A model generated the notes under the pieces. It did not search any database. It had not been told where the DNA came from and saw nothing but the letters and a program-made list of their open reading frames with translations. The translations under genes and the position numbers were made by a program. 48,184 bases of DNA from Oceanisphaera litoralis. GTDB lineage: Bacteria; Pseudomonadota; Gammaproteobacteria; Enterobacterales; Aeromonadaceae. Every line of letters begins with the position of its first letter. Positions within the stretch are counted from its first letter, which is position 1. This document shows positions 9,244 through 18,695 of the stretch, one piece after another. The stretch lies in NCBI RefSeq assembly GCF_016907015.1, contig NZ_JAFBBE010000025.1, forward strand, positions 1 to 48,184, in the 5' to 3' direction.

Positions 9244-10800
9244 TTGAGCAAGGCGCTTTTGCGATCAGGCCTGATTGTGTCCGCCATGACACTGGTATCC
9301 CGGGTGTTGGGGCTGGTACGCGATGTGGTGATCGCCAACCTGTTGGGGGCGGGAGCCGCGGCCGACGTCTTCTTTTTTGCCAACCGGATTCCCAACTTTC
9401 TGCGCCGGCTCTTTGCCGAGGGCGCCTTCAATCAGGCCTTTGTGCCGGTGATGACCGAATACAGGCAGACCCGCAGCTTCAAGGACACCCAGGATCTGCT
9501 GGCGGCGGTATCCGGCACCCTGGGAGGCATCGTCACCCTGGTCACCCTGGCCGGGATGATTGGCTCCGGGGTGGTCACGGCGCTGTTCGGTATGGGCTGG
9601 TTCATGGAATGGGTCAACGACGGGCCCGAGGCCTACAAATTCGAGCTGGCCTCCCTGCTGCTGAAGGTGACCTTTCCCTACCTGTGGTTTATCAGCTTCA
9701 CCGCCATGGCCGGGGCCATACTCAATACCTTCGGCAAGTTTGCGGTGTCTTCCTTCACCCCGGTGTTTCTCAACCTGGCCCTGATTGCGGCGGCACTCTG
9801 GCTGTCACCGAACATGGCGCAGCCGGAACTGGGGCTGGCCATCGGCGTCTTTGCCGGCGGTTTGATCCAGTTTCTGTTTCAGTTTCCCTTTCTGGCCAGG
9901 CTGCATCTGCTGGTACGGCCGCGCTGGGCCTGGCACCACCCCGGGGTGGTGAGGGTTCGCACCCTGATGATACCGGCCCTGTTCGGGGTCTCGGTCAGCC
10001 AGGTGAACCTGCTGTTCGATACCATGCTGGCGTCGTTTCTGGCCACCGGCTCCATCAGCTACCTGTATTATTCCGACCGGCTGCTGGAATTCCCGCTCGG
10101 CCTGTTCGGTATCGCCATCGCCACCGTGATACTGCCGGCGCTGTCGAGTCGTCATGTGGATGAGTCAAAAGACGGCTTTGCCGCCACCATGGACTGGGGC
10201 GTGCGCATGGTGCTCCTGATGGGCTTTCCCGCCATGCTGGGATTGATAGTGCTCAGCGAACCCATGCTGCGGGTGCTGTTCATGCGCGGCGAGTTCGGTG
10301 TGACGGAAGTCACGGCGGCCGGCAAGAGTCTGGTGGCCTACGGACTGGGGCTGCAGGCCTTCATGCTAATCAAGGTGCTGGCGCCGGGCTACTATGCCCG
10401 GCAGGACACCAAAACCCCGGTGCGCTTCGGCATTATCGCCATGGTGGCCAACATGGTGTTCAACGCCATTCTGATTTTTCCGCTCGGCTATGTGGGGCTG
10501 GCACTGGCCACGGCCCTGTCGGGCATGCTCAATGCCGGCTTGCTGGCCTGGGGGCTGAGCCAGCGTGATATCTATCATCCCGGTCGCGAGACCCTGGGCT
10601 TTGCGCTCAAGGTGGCAGTGGCTGGCTGCGGCATGGCGGCGCTGTTATGGTGGCTGTCACCGCCGCTGGCGCAGTGGGCCGAGTGGAGCCTGCTGAGCAG
10701 CAGTTTGCACCTGCTGGGCTATATCGGTGCCGGTGCCTTGTGTTACGGTGCCCTGCTGCTGCTGAGCGGCGTACGGATAAAGCACTTTAAAACCGCATAG
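9244..10800 (+). CDS. murJ: Lipid II flippase MurJ
   Basis: MurJ flips lipid II across the inner membrane for peptidoglycan synthesis. The 518-residue protein has about 14 hydrophobic segments of the MOP superfamily. The conserved arginine-rich N-terminal region is SRVLGLVRDVVIANLLGAG followed by NRIPNFLRRLFAEGAFNQAFVPV. SVSQVNLLFDTMLASFL and YYSDRLLEFPLGLFGIA match the central helices. The start is TTG at 9244 with GAGG at 9232-9235; no upstream ATG fits. ribF follows after 67 bp, the usual neighbour. Confidence 0.95.
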   Translation: MSKALLRSGLIVSAMTLVSRVLGLVRDVVIANLLGAGAAADVFFFANRIPNFLRRLFAEGAFNQAFVPVMTEYRQTRSFKDTQDLLAAVSGTLGGIVTLVTLAGMIGSGVVTALFGMGWFMEWVNDGPEAYKFELASLLLKVTFPYLWFISFTAMAGAILNTFGKFAVSSFTPVFLNLALIAAALWLSPNMAQPELGLAIGVFAGGLIQFLFQFPFLARLHLLVRPRWAWHHPGVVRVRTLMIPALFGVSVSQVNLLFDTMLASFLATGSISYLYYSDRLLEFPLGLFGIAIATVILPALSSRHVDESKDGFAATMDWGVRMVLLMGFPAMLGLIVLSEPMLRVLFMRGEFGVTEVTAAGKSLVAYGLGLQAFMLIKVLAPGYYARQDTKTPVRFGIIAMVANMVFNAILIFPLGYVGLALATALSGMLNAGLLAWGLSQRDIYHPGRETLGFALKVAVAGCGMAALLWWLSPPLAQWAEWSLLSSSLHLLGYIGAGALCYGALLLLSGVRIKHFKTA

Positions 10801-10867
10801 CAAAGGCTGATCCTGAGGGCCGGCTGAGGTATAATCCGCCGATTTACAGAGGCCGGTATCGGAGTCT

Positions 10868-11815
10868 ATGGAGCTTATTCGCGGCATACACAACATCAAA
10901 CCATGGCATCGCGGCTGTGTGCTGACCATCGGTAATTTTGATGGGGTGCATCTGGGGCACCAGGCCGTATTGCGTCGTCTTGTCGAGCAGGCCCGCCGGC
11001 TCAAGGTACCGGCCTGTGTCATGGTATTCGAGCCACAGCCGCAGGAACTGTTTACCGGTGGCGAGGCGCCACCCCGACTGACCCGGCTGCGGGAAAAATA
11101 CCAGCAACTGGCACGGCTCGGCATCGATCGCCTGCTGTGCGTGCGCTTCAATGCCGACTTTGCCGCCCAGTCTCCGGATGAGTTTATCCGTGGCCTGCTG
11201 GTGGACAAGCTGGGGGTGCGCTTTCTGGTGGTGGGCGACGATTTTCGTTTCGGCCGGAACCGGGGCGGAGATTTCGAGCTGCTGACCCGGGCCGGCCGGG
11301 CCTTCGACTTCGAGGTGGTCAGCACCCAGAGCTGGCGCATGAACAGCCGGCGGGTCAGCAGCACCCTGATCCGCGAGGCGCTGGCGGCAGACCGGCTGGA
11401 TGATGCGGCCACCATGCTGGGGCGCCCCTTCAGCCTGTGCGGACGAGTGGCCCATGGCGCCAAGCTGGGGCGGACCATCGGCTTTCCCACCGCCAATGTG
11501 GCGCTCAAGCGGCAGGTAATACCGGTGTCCGGCGTCTATGTGGTGGAGTTGTGGCTGAACGGCCACCGTTACCCCGGGGTCGCCAATATCGGTGACAAGC
11601 CCACCGTCAGCGGTACCCGCGCCCTGTTGGAAGTCCATCTGTTTGATTTTGCCGGCGATCTGTACGGCAAACAGGTGGAAGTAGAGCTCCGCCATAAACT
11701 GCGGAACGAGCAAAAATTCGCTTCCTTTGCGCTGCTGAAGGAGCAAATTCAACGCGATGCCGCCGAGGCCCGACAATGGTTCGGGCCGGCGGCATCAGAA
11801 CCGAACGGAATGTAG
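10868..11815 (+). CDS. ribF: Bifunctional riboflavin kinase/FAD synthetase RibF
   Basis: RibF phosphorylates riboflavin to FMN and adenylylates FMN to FAD. The 315-residue protein has an N-terminal adenylyltransferase domain with [10 protein letters not shown] at residues 22-31. A C-terminal flavokinase domain begins around residue 185 with [20 protein letters not shown]. Its stop lies 5 bp before the ileS start, indicating an operon, as in E. coli ribF-ileS-lspA-fkpB-ispH. No FMN riboswitch is seen upstream; GGAG at 10861-10864 serves as the ribosome binding site. Confidence 0.96.
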   Translation: MELIRGIHNIKPWHRGCVLTIGNFDGVHLGHQAVLRRLVEQARRLKVPACVMVFEPQPQELFTGGEAPPRLTRLREKYQQLARLGIDRLLCVRFNADFAAQSPDEFIRGLLVDKLGVRFLVVGDDFRFGRNRGGDFELLTRAGRAFDFEVVSTQSWRMNSRRVSSTLIREALAADRLDDAATMLGRPFSLCGRVAHGAKLGRTIGFPTANVALKRQVIPVSGVYVVELWLNGHRYPGVANIGDKPTVSGTRALLEVHLFDFAGDLYGKQVEVELRHKLRNEQKFASFALLKEQIQRDAAEARQWFGPAASEPNGM

Positions 11816-11820
11816 GATTC

Positions 11821-14646
11821 ATGACCGACTATAAAAATACCCTGAATTTGCCCGAAACGGAGTTTCCCATGCGCGGCAACCTGGCGCAACGCGAGCCGGA
11901 GATGCTGAAACGCTGGATTGAGCAGGACTTGTACGGCGCCGTGCGTCAGGCCAAGGCCGGCAAGCAGCCGTTTATTCTGCACGACGGCCCTCCCTACGCC
12001 AACGGCAGCATTCATATCGGTCACTCGGTCAACAAGATCCTGAAAGACGTGATCATCAAGTCCAAGGGACTGCTGGGTTACGACTCTCCCTACATTCCGG
12101 GCTGGGACTGCCACGGTCTGCCCATAGAACTGAAAGTGGAAGGCAAGGTCGGCAAGCCCGGCGTCAAGGTGTCTGCCGCCGAATTCCGCGAAGCCTGCCG
12201 GGCCTACGCCAAGGAGCAGATTGAAGCGCAAAAAACCGACTTCATCCGTCTGGGCGTGCTGGGTGACTGGGAAAATCCCTACCTCACCATGAACTTCGAT
12301 ACCGAAGCCAACATCATCCGTGCCCTCGGCAAGATCATCGACAACGGCCACCTGCACAAGGGCGCCAAGCCGGTGCACTGGTGTACCGATTGTGGCTCTG
12401 CGCTGGCCGAAGCAGAAGTGGAATACGAAGACAAGCGCTCGCCGGCCATCGACGTGCGCTTTACCGCGGTGGATGAAGCGGCCGTGGCGGCCAGCTTCGA
12501 CTGTGCCGACGGCCATACCGGCCGGGGTCCGCTGTCGGTGGCCATCTGGACCACCACCCCCTGGACCCTGCCCGCCAACCGCGCCGTGGCGCTGCATGCG
12601 GAGCTGAGCTACGCCCTGGTGCAGGTGGAAGGCGAGCATCCCGAGCGGTTGATCCTGGCCGCCGATCTGGTCAAGGACGTGATGGACAGAGCCGGCATCC
12701 AGCATTACCACAACCTGGGCTATTGCCAGGGCGCCGATCTTGAACTGAAGCGCTTCCGCCATCCCTTCTACGACTTCGATGTGCCCGCCATACTGGGCGA
12801 GCACGTCACCACCGAATCCGGTACCGGCGCCGTGCATACCGCCCCCGGCCACGGTCAGGAAGATTTCGTGGTGGGCCAGCAATACGGTCTGGAAGTGGCC
12901 AACCCGGTGGGTGGCAACGGGGTTTACCTGCCCGACACCGAACTGTTTGCCGGTCAGCATGTGTTCAAGGCCAACGACGCCGTGGTAGAAGTGCTGAAAG
13001 CACGTGGCGCCCTGTTGCACCATCAGGCCATCATGCACTCCTATCCGCACTGCTGGCGCCACAAGACGCCCATTATCTTCCGGGCCACCCCCCAGTGGTT
13101 TATCAGCATGGATCAGGCCGGGCTGCGCGCCCAGGCATTGGCCGAGATCAAGAAGGTGCAATGGGTGCCCGAGTGGGGCCAGAACCGCATCCAGGCCATG
13201 GTAGAAAACCGGCCGGACTGGTGTATCTCCCGTCAGCGCACCTGGGGCGTGCCCATCGCCCTGTTCGTGCACAAGGACACCCAGGCCCTGCATCCCCGCG
13301 CCACCGAGCTGATGGAAGAAGTGGCCAGGCGGGTAGAAAAAACCGGCATTCAGGCTTGGTGGGATCTGGATCCGGCCGAACTGCTGGGCGATGACGCCGA
13401 CCAGTACGAAAAAGTGCTGGATACCCTGGATGTCTGGTTCGATTCCGGCTCGACCCACGCTTCCGTGGTGGACGTGCGTGCCGAGTTCAAGGGCCACCCG
13501 GCCGACATGTATCTGGAAGGCTCGGACCAGCATCGCGGCTGGTTCATGTCCTCGCTGATGCTCTCCACCGCCATGAAGGGCCACGCCCCTTACCGCCAGG
13601 TGCTGACCCACGGCTTTACCGTGGACGGCAATGGCCGCAAGATGTCCAAGTCCATCGGCAACGTGGTCAGCCCGCAGCAGGTCATGAACAAGCTGGGTGC
13701 CGATATTCTGCGTCTCTGGGTCACCAGCACCGATTATTCCGGCGAGATGACGGTGTCCGACGAGATCCTCAAGCGCAGCGCCGATGCCTATCGCCGCATT
13801 CGTAACACGGCCCGTTTCCTGCTGGCCAACCTGAACGGCTTCAACCCCGCCACCGACATGGTAGCGCCGGACGACATGGTGTTGATCGACCGCTGGGCCG
13901 TGGGCCGTGCTCAGGCCATTCAGCAGGACATCACCCAGGCATTTGACGAGTACAACTTCCACCTGGTGACCCAGAAGCTGATGCAGTTCTGCTCGGTGGA
14001 AATGGGCTCCTTCTACTTGGATGTGATCAAGGACCGGCAGTACACCGCCAAGGCCGACAGTCTGGCCCGTCGTTCCTGCCAGACCGCGCTCTACCATATA
14101 GTGGAAGCCCTGGTACGCTGGATGGCGCCGATCATGAGCTTTACCGCCGACGAAATCTGGAATCTGCTGCCCGGCGAGCGGTCACCATTCGTGTTTACCG
14201 AAGAGTTCTACGACGGCCTGTTCGGGCTGGCCGGCGACGAGCAGTTGAACGACGGCTACTGGGCCGAGCTGCTCAAGATGCGTCAGGCGGTGAACAAGGC
14301 TCTGGAAACCGCCCGTAAAGACAAGGTGATTGGTGCCGCGCTGGAAGCGGAAATCACCCTCTATGTGGAAGAGGCGCTGGCGGCCAAGCTCCAGCAACTG
14401 GGTGACGAGCTGCGCTTCGTGATGCTGACCTCCGGCGTAACGGTACGGCCGCTGAGCGAGGCCGGTGACGCCGCCGATACCGAGGTGGCCGGACTCAAGG
14501 TAAAAGTGGCCAAGAGCGATGCCGAAAAATGCGCCCGCTGCTGGCACCATGTGGCTGATGTAAACAGCCACGAGGGCCATGAGGGTATTTGTGGCCGCTG
14601 TGTGTCCAACGTGGCCGGAGACGGCGAAGTTCGCCGGTTTGCCTGA
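11821..14646 (+). CDS. ileS: Isoleucyl-tRNA synthetase
   Basis: IleRS charges tRNA-Ile and edits misactivated valine. The class I HIGH motif is at residues 65-68 and KMSKS at 607-611. The C-terminal zinc site shows C904/C907 and C924/C927 (CARCW and CGRC). The editing domain includes the [16 protein letters not shown] segment. The frame is open upstream to an ATG at 11776, but the ATG at 11821 gives the canonical [20 protein letters not shown] start and a 941-residue protein (938 in E. coli), and the upstream extension overlaps ribF. The stop overlaps the lspA start as TGATG. This is the ordinary bacterial type 1 enzyme, not the mupirocin-resistant type. Confidence 0.97.
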   Translation: MTDYKNTLNLPETEFPMRGNLAQREPEMLKRWIEQDLYGAVRQAKAGKQPFILHDGPPYANGSIHIGHSVNKILKDVIIKSKGLLGYDSPYIPGWDCHGLPIELKVEGKVGKPGVKVSAAEFREACRAYAKEQIEAQKTDFIRLGVLGDWENPYLTMNFDTEANIIRALGKIIDNGHLHKGAKPVHWCTDCGSALAEAEVEYEDKRSPAIDVRFTAVDEAAVAASFDCADGHTGRGPLSVAIWTTTPWTLPANRAVALHAELSYALVQVEGEHPERLILAADLVKDVMDRAGIQHYHNLGYCQGADLELKRFRHPFYDFDVPAILGEHVTTESGTGAVHTAPGHGQEDFVVGQQYGLEVANPVGGNGVYLPDTELFAGQHVFKANDAVVEVLKARGALLHHQAIMHSYPHCWRHKTPIIFRATPQWFISMDQAGLRAQALAEIKKVQWVPEWGQNRIQAMVENRPDWCISRQRTWGVPIALFVHKDTQALHPRATELMEEVARRVEKTGIQAWWDLDPAELLGDDADQYEKVLDTLDVWFDSGSTHASVVDVRAEFKGHPADMYLEGSDQHRGWFMSSLMLSTAMKGHAPYRQVLTHGFTVDGNGRKMSKSIGNVVSPQQVMNKLGADILRLWVTSTDYSGEMTVSDEILKRSADAYRRIRNTARFLLANLNGFNPATDMVAPDDMVLIDRWAVGRAQAIQQDITQAFDEYNFHLVTQKLMQFCSVEMGSFYLDVIKDRQYTAKADSLARRSCQTALYHIVEALVRWMAPIMSFTADEIWNLLPGERSPFVFTEEFYDGLFGLAGDEQLNDGYWAELLKMRQAVNKALETARKDKVIGAALEAEITLYVEEALAAKLQQLGDELRFVMLTSGVTVRPLSEAGDAADTEVAGLKVKVAKSDAEKCARCWHHVADVNSHEGHEGICGRCVSNVAGDGEVRRFA

Positions 14647-15134
14647 TGGCGACACTGCGGCAAACCGGCCTGCGCTGGTGGTGGTTGGCGCTGGTGACCA
14701 TAGCGCTGGATCAGCTGACCAAGTGGCTCACCGTGTCCAACCTGGCCTATGGCTACCCGGGGGTGGAGATCACCCCCTTCTTCAACCTGGTGCATGTTTA
14801 TAACCCGGGGGCGGCCTTCAGTTTTCTGGCCGACCAGGGCGGTTGGCAGCGCTGGTTCTTTGCCGGTCTGGCCTTTGCGGTGACCGTGCTGCTCAGTGTC
14901 TGGATGCACAAGCTGCCCAGGGCCGCCCGCTGGTTGCCGGTGGCCTATGCCCTGATCATCGGCGGGGCCATCGGCAACGTGATCGACCGGCTGATGCTTG
15001 GCCATGTGGTGGATTTTCTCGACTTTTATGTCGGCAACTGGCACTGGCCGGCGTTCAACCTGGCCGACAGCTTTATCTTTGTCGGTGCCGCCATGATCAT
15101 TATCGACAGTTTCAAGAAGGACAGCCCTCAATGA
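14646..15134 (+). CDS. lspA: Lipoprotein signal peptidase LspA
   Basis: LspA cleaves the signal peptide of diacylglyceryl-modified prolipoproteins in the inner membrane. The 162-residue protein has four hydrophobic segments. The catalytic aspartates fall at D123 (HVVDFLDFY) and D141 (FNLADSF), the same numbers as E. coli. The conserved D114 lies in GNVIDRL and the NPGAAFSFL motif is also present. The ATG at 14646 overlaps the ileS stop, and the TGA overlaps the fkpB ATG. A longer open frame back to 14589 was rejected because it overlaps ileS and lacks family sequence. Confidence 0.96.
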   Translation: MATLRQTGLRWWWLALVTIALDQLTKWLTVSNLAYGYPGVEITPFFNLVHVYNPGAAFSFLADQGGWQRWFFAGLAFAVTVLLSVWMHKLPRAARWLPVAYALIIGGAIGNVIDRLMLGHVVDFLDFYVGNWHWPAFNLADSFIFVGAAMIIIDSFKKDSPQ

Positions 15135-15583
15135 GCAAACAGATAGGCCCGCAGAGCGAAGTACTGTTTCACTTCACCATCAAGCTGGAAGACGGCTCGG
15201 TGGCCGACAGCACCCAGCTGCACGGCAAACCCGCCAAGCTGAAGATGGGCGACGGCAGCCTGACCCCGAGTTTCGAGGCCTGTCTGCTGGGCCTGAGCGA
15301 GGGCTCCAGTCACCGCTTTGAACTGGGGCCGGATGATGCCTTCGGGCCGGTCAATCCGGACAATATCCATCATATGGAGCGCAGCCGCTTCGCCGCCGAC
15401 ATGGAGCTGGATGAGGGCGCCATCCTGTCCTTTACCCAACCCAACGGCGCCGAGATCCCCGGCATAGTGCGCGGCGTGGCCGGCGACTCGGTGACCGTGG
15501 ATTTCAATCATCCGCTGGCTGGCCACAGTGTGACCTTTGAAGTAGAGATCCTTGCCGTTGAGCAACAGGCCGTTGATAAATAA
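15131..15583 (+). CDS. fkpB: FKBP-type peptidyl-prolyl isomerase FkpB (SlpA)
   Basis: This is an SlpA-type FKBP with prolyl isomerase and chaperone activity in the cytosol. The 150-residue protein begins [28 protein letters not shown], with an FKBP core interrupted by the IF chaperone insert (about residues 70-125). [25 protein letters not shown] marks the flap. ATG 15131 overlaps the lspA stop (ATGA). The frame is open much further upstream, but only this start gives a family-length protein (149 in E. coli). It is part of the ileS-lspA-fkpB-ispH operon. Confidence 0.95.
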   Translation: MSKQIGPQSEVLFHFTIKLEDGSVADSTQLHGKPAKLKMGDGSLTPSFEACLLGLSEGSSHRFELGPDDAFGPVNPDNIHHMERSRFAADMELDEGAILSFTQPNGAEIPGIVRGVAGDSVTVDFNHPLAGHSVTFEVEILAVEQQAVDK

Positions 15584-15593
15584 GGAGCCTGAT

Positions 15594-16538
15594 ATGAACA
15601 TCTTACTCGCCAACCCGCGCGGCTTTTGTGCCGGGGTCGACCGGGCCATCAGCATAGTGCAGAGCGCGCTGGAAAAATTCGAGGCGCCCATCTATGTGCG
15701 TCACGAAGTGGTGCACAATCGCTATGTGGTCAACAGGCTCAAGAACGCGGGCGCCGTGTTTGTGGAAGAGCTGGATCAGGTGCCGGACGACAACATCGTC
15801 ATCTTCTCCGCCCACGGTGTGTCCAAGGCAGTACGGGAAGAAGCCAAGCGCCGCGGGCTCAAGGTGTTTGACGCCACCTGTCCGCTGGTGACCAAGGTGC
15901 ATATGGAAGTGCACAGGGCCAGCAAGAAGGGCATAGAGACCATTCTTATCGGTCATGCGGGTCATCCGGAAGTGGAAGGCACCATGGGCCAGTACGAAAG
16001 CGCCGAGGGCGGCATGTATCTGGTGGAAAACCCGCAAGACGTGGCCAGGCTGCAGGTAAACAACCCCGACAACCTGACCTTCGTCACCCAGACCACCCTC
16101 AGCGTGGATGAAACCTCGGATGTGATTGATGCCCTGCGCGCCCGTTTCCCCACCATAGAGGGGCCGCGCAAGGACGACATCTGTTACGCCACCCAGAACC
16201 GGCAGGATGCGGTGCGCGAGCTGGCGGCCAAGGTGGACGTGATGCTGGTGGTGGGCTCCAGGAATTCCTCCAACTCCAACCGGCTGCGCGAGCTGGCCGA
16301 GAAAATCGGCACCAAAGCTTATCTTATCGACTGTGTCGAGATGATAGTGCCGGCCTGGCTGGAAGGGGCGACGAGCATCGGCGTGACCGCCGGCGCCTCG
16401 GCACCCGAAGTGCTGGTGCAGGAAGTGATCAGCCATTTGCAGTCGCTGGGCGGCCACACCGTGACCGAGCACCCGGGGCGGGAAGAAAACATCGTGTTTG
16501 AAGTGCCCGCCGAGCTGAAGGTCAAACAGGTAACCTGA
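15594..16538 (+). CDS. ispH: 4-hydroxy-3-methylbut-2-enyl diphosphate reductase IspH
   Basis: IspH performs the last step of the MEP pathway, giving IPP and DMAPP. The 314-residue protein has the three 4Fe-4S cysteine ligands at C12, C96 and C197. Conserved histidines lie in RHEVVHN, SAHGVS and [11 protein letters not shown], the last also holding the catalytic glutamate. The start is ATG 15594 with AAGGAG at 15582-15587; an open extension to 15552 overlaps fkpB and was rejected. It ends the operon before a strong terminator. Confidence 0.97.
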   Translation: MNILLANPRGFCAGVDRAISIVQSALEKFEAPIYVRHEVVHNRYVVNRLKNAGAVFVEELDQVPDDNIVIFSAHGVSKAVREEAKRRGLKVFDATCPLVTKVHMEVHRASKKGIETILIGHAGHPEVEGTMGQYESAEGGMYLVENPQDVARLQVNNPDNLTFVTQTTLSVDETSDVIDALRARFPTIEGPRKDDICYATQNRQDAVRELAAKVDVMLVVGSRNSSNSNRLRELAEKIGTKAYLIDCVEMIVPAWLEGATSIGVTAGASAPEVLVQEVISHLQSLGGHTVTEHPGREENIVFEVPAELKVKQVT

Positions 16539-16590
16539 CACGGTACCCGAGCTGACCCAGCCCTGACCAGAGCACTTGATTGACTGACCA

Positions 16591-16617
16591 GGCCTCCGCT
16601 AGCGGAGGCCTTCTTGT
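16591..16617 (+). terminator. Rho-independent terminator after ispH
   Basis: A perfect 20-base palindrome, GGCCTCCGCTAGCGGAGGCC (16591-16610), is followed by TTCTTGT. It closes the ileS-lspA-fkpB-ispH operon. The T tract is short, but the stem is very strong. Confidence 0.8.
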
Positions 16618-16640
16618 CTGCGGGAAGTACTGGCGCCGCT

Positions 16641-16822
16641 CTGCTCCCTCCCCTTTACCTCGGTGCGCCGGAATGACAGCGGGGTGCAAGGCAAGGGGAG
16701 GGCTGGGGAGGGGTTACTGTACGGCGTTCCTGGTGACACCCCCTCCCAGCCTCCCCCTGGCGAGAACCCGGAGTTGCATCTGTTAGTCCGCTGCCAAGGG
16801 GGAGGGGCAGCCTGAAGCCGAT
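16641..16822. repeat. 182-bp palindromic element, copy 1
   Basis: This is the first of two adjacent, nearly identical units. Its ends are inverted copies of each other: CTGCTCCCTCCCC at the left, and GGGGGAGGGGCAG near the right followed by CCTGAAGCCGAT. Inside, a second inverted pair (around AAGGGGAGGGCTGGGGAGGGG and the facing CCCTCCCAGCCTCCCCC) would fold into a nested hairpin. No credible ORF lies inside. It resembles a non-autonomous MITE or REP-type element; this is an inference. Confidence 0.75.
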
Positions 16823-17005
16823 CTGCTCCCTCCCCCTTTACCTCTGTGCCTCGGAATGACAGCGGGGTGTAAGGCAAGGGGAGGGCTGGGGAGGGGTTAC
16901 TTACGGCTGTTGCTGATGACACCCTCTCCCAGCCTCCCCCTGGCGAGAACTTGGAGTTGCATCTGTTAGTCCGCTGCCAAGGGGGAGGGGCAGCCTGAAG
17001 CCGAT
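16823..17005. repeat. 183-bp palindromic element, copy 2 (tandem)
   Basis: This is the second unit, directly abutting copy 1 and sharing the same ends and internal palindrome. Scattered substitutions separate the two, mainly in the central loop (around 16900-16925). It lies between the ispH terminator and the convergent pilE stop, so it interrupts no gene. No target-site duplication can be assigned by eye. Confidence 0.75.
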
Positions 17006-17074
17006 CTTCGAATTGTAGTGACAACGAGGCTGGGTCAATCTGAACAGATGATGAATCAGATTGGTATGAGACCC

Positions 17075-17461
17075 TTACTGCCAGCAGGCGGCCGGGGTCT
17101 TGCTGTTATCTCTGCCCAGGGTCAGGGGACTGCAGCTGGTGGCGCCTTCCTTGTCGTTCAACTGACTGCCTTTGGCGGTGGCGGTCACCGTATAGCTGCT
17201 GCCGGACACGGTGGCACTGTAGCTGTAATGGGCGTTGCTGGTCGGGCTGATCAAGTCCGCCGCCGAACTGGTGTAGGCGGGATGAGAGATACGCCAGTCT
17301 TCCTGCTTCAATTGCATGCTGTACAGGCTTTGTATGGCTTCTATCCGCTTGCTTTTCAACAGGTAGCCGGTAAAGGAGGGATAGGCCACCGTGGCCAGAA
17401 TCGCCACTATGGCCACCACTATCATCAATTCTATCAGGGTAAAACCGGTACTCTTTTGCAT
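17075..17461 (-). CDS. pilE: Type IV pilus minor pilin, PilE-like
   Basis: This is a 128-residue prepilin. Its type III leader is six residues (MQKSTG) with cleavage before F; mature residues FTLIE give the conserved Glu5, followed by a hydrophobic N-terminal helix. The C-terminal domain is small with two cysteines (C109 and C126 region) that could form the D-region disulfide. PilE-type minor pilins prime pilus assembly from the inner membrane. It is transcribed leftwards, divergent from the fimT-pilW-pilX-pilV set, with a 92-bp shared upstream region. In Pseudomonas, pilE also adjoins ispH. It could serve as another minor pilin; the exact pil letter is by similarity of size and sequence. Confidence 0.85.
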   Translation of the reverse strand: MQKSTGFTLIELMIVVAIVAILATVAYPSFTGYLLKSKRIEAIQSLYSMQLKQEDWRISHPAYTSSAADLISPTSNAHYSYSATVSGSSYTVTATAKGSQLNDKEGATSCSPLTLGRDNSKTPAACWQ

Positions 17462-17553
17462 CCAGATATTCCTTGTCTAAACGTTGGATATCGGCCAAGA
17501 TTAACCACTGTCGGCAGCTTTGTCGCGGGATTTTGTCTTCAGGGAGGAAGCCA

Positions 17554-18039
17554 ATGAACAAGCGTCAGGCGGGGCTGACTCTTATCGAACTGTTAATCGG
17601 CCTGGTGGTGCTGGCGGTATTGCTGTCCATTGCCGTGCCCAGCTTTCAGACCCTGCGCCAGCAATATACGGTGCGCAGCGCCGGCATGGCCATTTATGCG
17701 GATTTGCAACTGGCGCGCAGCGAGGCGATCAAGCGCAACAAGGATATTACCGTCTGTTTCACTGGCTCGGGCACCAGCAACTGGAGTTATCAGATTAGAA
17801 ACTCTGCAGGCTGTAGTGGAGCGTTGATTGAAGAAAGCAAGTCAGCCGACTACCCCTCCATCACCCTTACCTCGTCTCCTTATACTCAGCTGACCTTCAA
17901 ACCCAGAAGAAACACCCTGACCTCCGGTAATGTGACGCTTTCCAACGGCAGTCAGGAGATGAAGATCAAAACCTGGAATAACAGCATTATTCGCACCTGC
18001 TCCGATGATCAACTGATGGGGGTGCCCACATGCAGTTGA
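17554..18039 (+). CDS. fimT: Minor pseudopilin of the FimT/FimU (GspH) type
   Basis: This 161-residue prepilin starts MNKRQAG with cleavage before LTLIE (Glu5 present), followed by a GspH/FimT-type domain (YTVRSAGMAIYADLQLARSEAIKRNKDITVCF). Members of this family sit in the tip-initiating minor pilin complex; some FimT proteins bind DNA in natural transformation. The ATG at 17554 is chosen because GGGAGG lies just upstream (17542-17547) and the leader peptide must start here; the frame is open from 17473. It overlaps the next gene by 10 bp, so the two are translationally coupled. Assignment between FimT and FimU is not certain. Confidence 0.85.
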   Translation: MNKRQAGLTLIELLIGLVVLAVLLSIAVPSFQTLRQQYTVRSAGMAIYADLQLARSEAIKRNKDITVCFTGSGTSNWSYQIRNSAGCSGALIEESKSADYPSITLTSSPYTQLTFKPRRNTLTSGNVTLSNGSQEMKIKTWNNSIIRTCSDDQLMGVPTCS

Positions 18040-18692
18040 AGAAATGCCGCGGTTTTTCGATAGTGGAGCTGATGGTCTCCATGGTGGCGGGCCTGGTGGT
18101 GGTGGCTGGAGCCATCTCCCTGTTTACCTCTGTGATCGTGTCGGGCAATACCACCCTGATGCTGTCTCGCCTCAATCAGGATGTGCAGGTGATTACCGAT
18201 ATGCTGGCGCGGGATATTCAGCGGGCGGGTTATCACCCCAGTGCGGCCCAAGACATGGCATCGGGTACGCCTTCTTCTTCGGCCAAGTCGACCAAGTATC
18301 AATTTTCAACGACGGCGGATCTCTATACCGCTTCGGGCGCCACGGCGCCCGGCTGTATCCGTATCAAATACTGGGATCCGGACCCGGCCTCCGGGGCGGG
18401 GTCTGTGGTGCGGGTATACGGCTATGATACGGCCAACAAGCTACTTAAGGTCAGTACCAGCTACACGGAGCCGGGCAGCGGCGCGCTTGGCAGTGGTGAC
18501 TGCAGTGGCGGCAGCAAACTGGTCTCGGAAACGGAAGTACAGATAGACAGCCTGAGCTTTGCGCTGGTGTCCGGCAGCGGTGCGACCGGCATGCGTGCCA
18601 TCGATCTGGCGATTTCCGCTTCTCATGCCACCAGGCCGGCGCTGTCCATGAGCCTGCAGCGCCAGGTGAAACTACGCAACGACGGGTACTAG
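18030..18692 (+). CDS. pilW: Minor pilin PilW-like
   Basis: This 220-residue prepilin has the leader MQLKKCRG and mature start FSIVE (Glu5 present), then a hydrophobic helix. The ARDIQRAGY segment at about residues 51-60 is typical of PilW. PilW joins PilV, PilX and FimU in the minor pilin complex that initiates pilus assembly in the inner membrane and sits at the pilus tip. The start overlaps the preceding gene and the next begins 3 bp after the stop, so it is clearly part of one operon. Confidence 0.87.
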   Translation: MQLKKCRGFSIVELMVSMVAGLVVVAGAISLFTSVIVSGNTTLMLSRLNQDVQVITDMLARDIQRAGYHPSAAQDMASGTPSSSAKSTKYQFSTTADLYTASGATAPGCIRIKYWDPDPASGAGSVVRVYGYDTANKLLKVSTSYTEPGSGALGSGDCSGGSKLVSETEVQIDSLSFALVSGSGATGMRAIDLAISASHATRPALSMSLQRQVKLRNDGY

Positions 18693-18695
18693 ACC

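Noticed and set aside
11776-11820. Upstream start for ileS
   Set aside because: It overlaps ribF, lacks family sequence and adds 15 residues before the canonical [12 protein letters not shown] start.
11749-14097. 782-residue open frame on the minus strand opposite ileS
   Set aside because: It is a shadow of GC-rich ileS codons; its translation is a low-complexity H/G/Q/V-rich string with no family motifs.
16599-17024. 141-residue minus-strand ORF with an internal repeat
   Set aside because: It is a translation of the tandem palindromic element; the protein repeat only mirrors the DNA repeat.
17018-17557. 179-residue plus-strand ORF opposite pilE
   Set aside because: Antisense to a clear prepilin gene; no motifs of its own.
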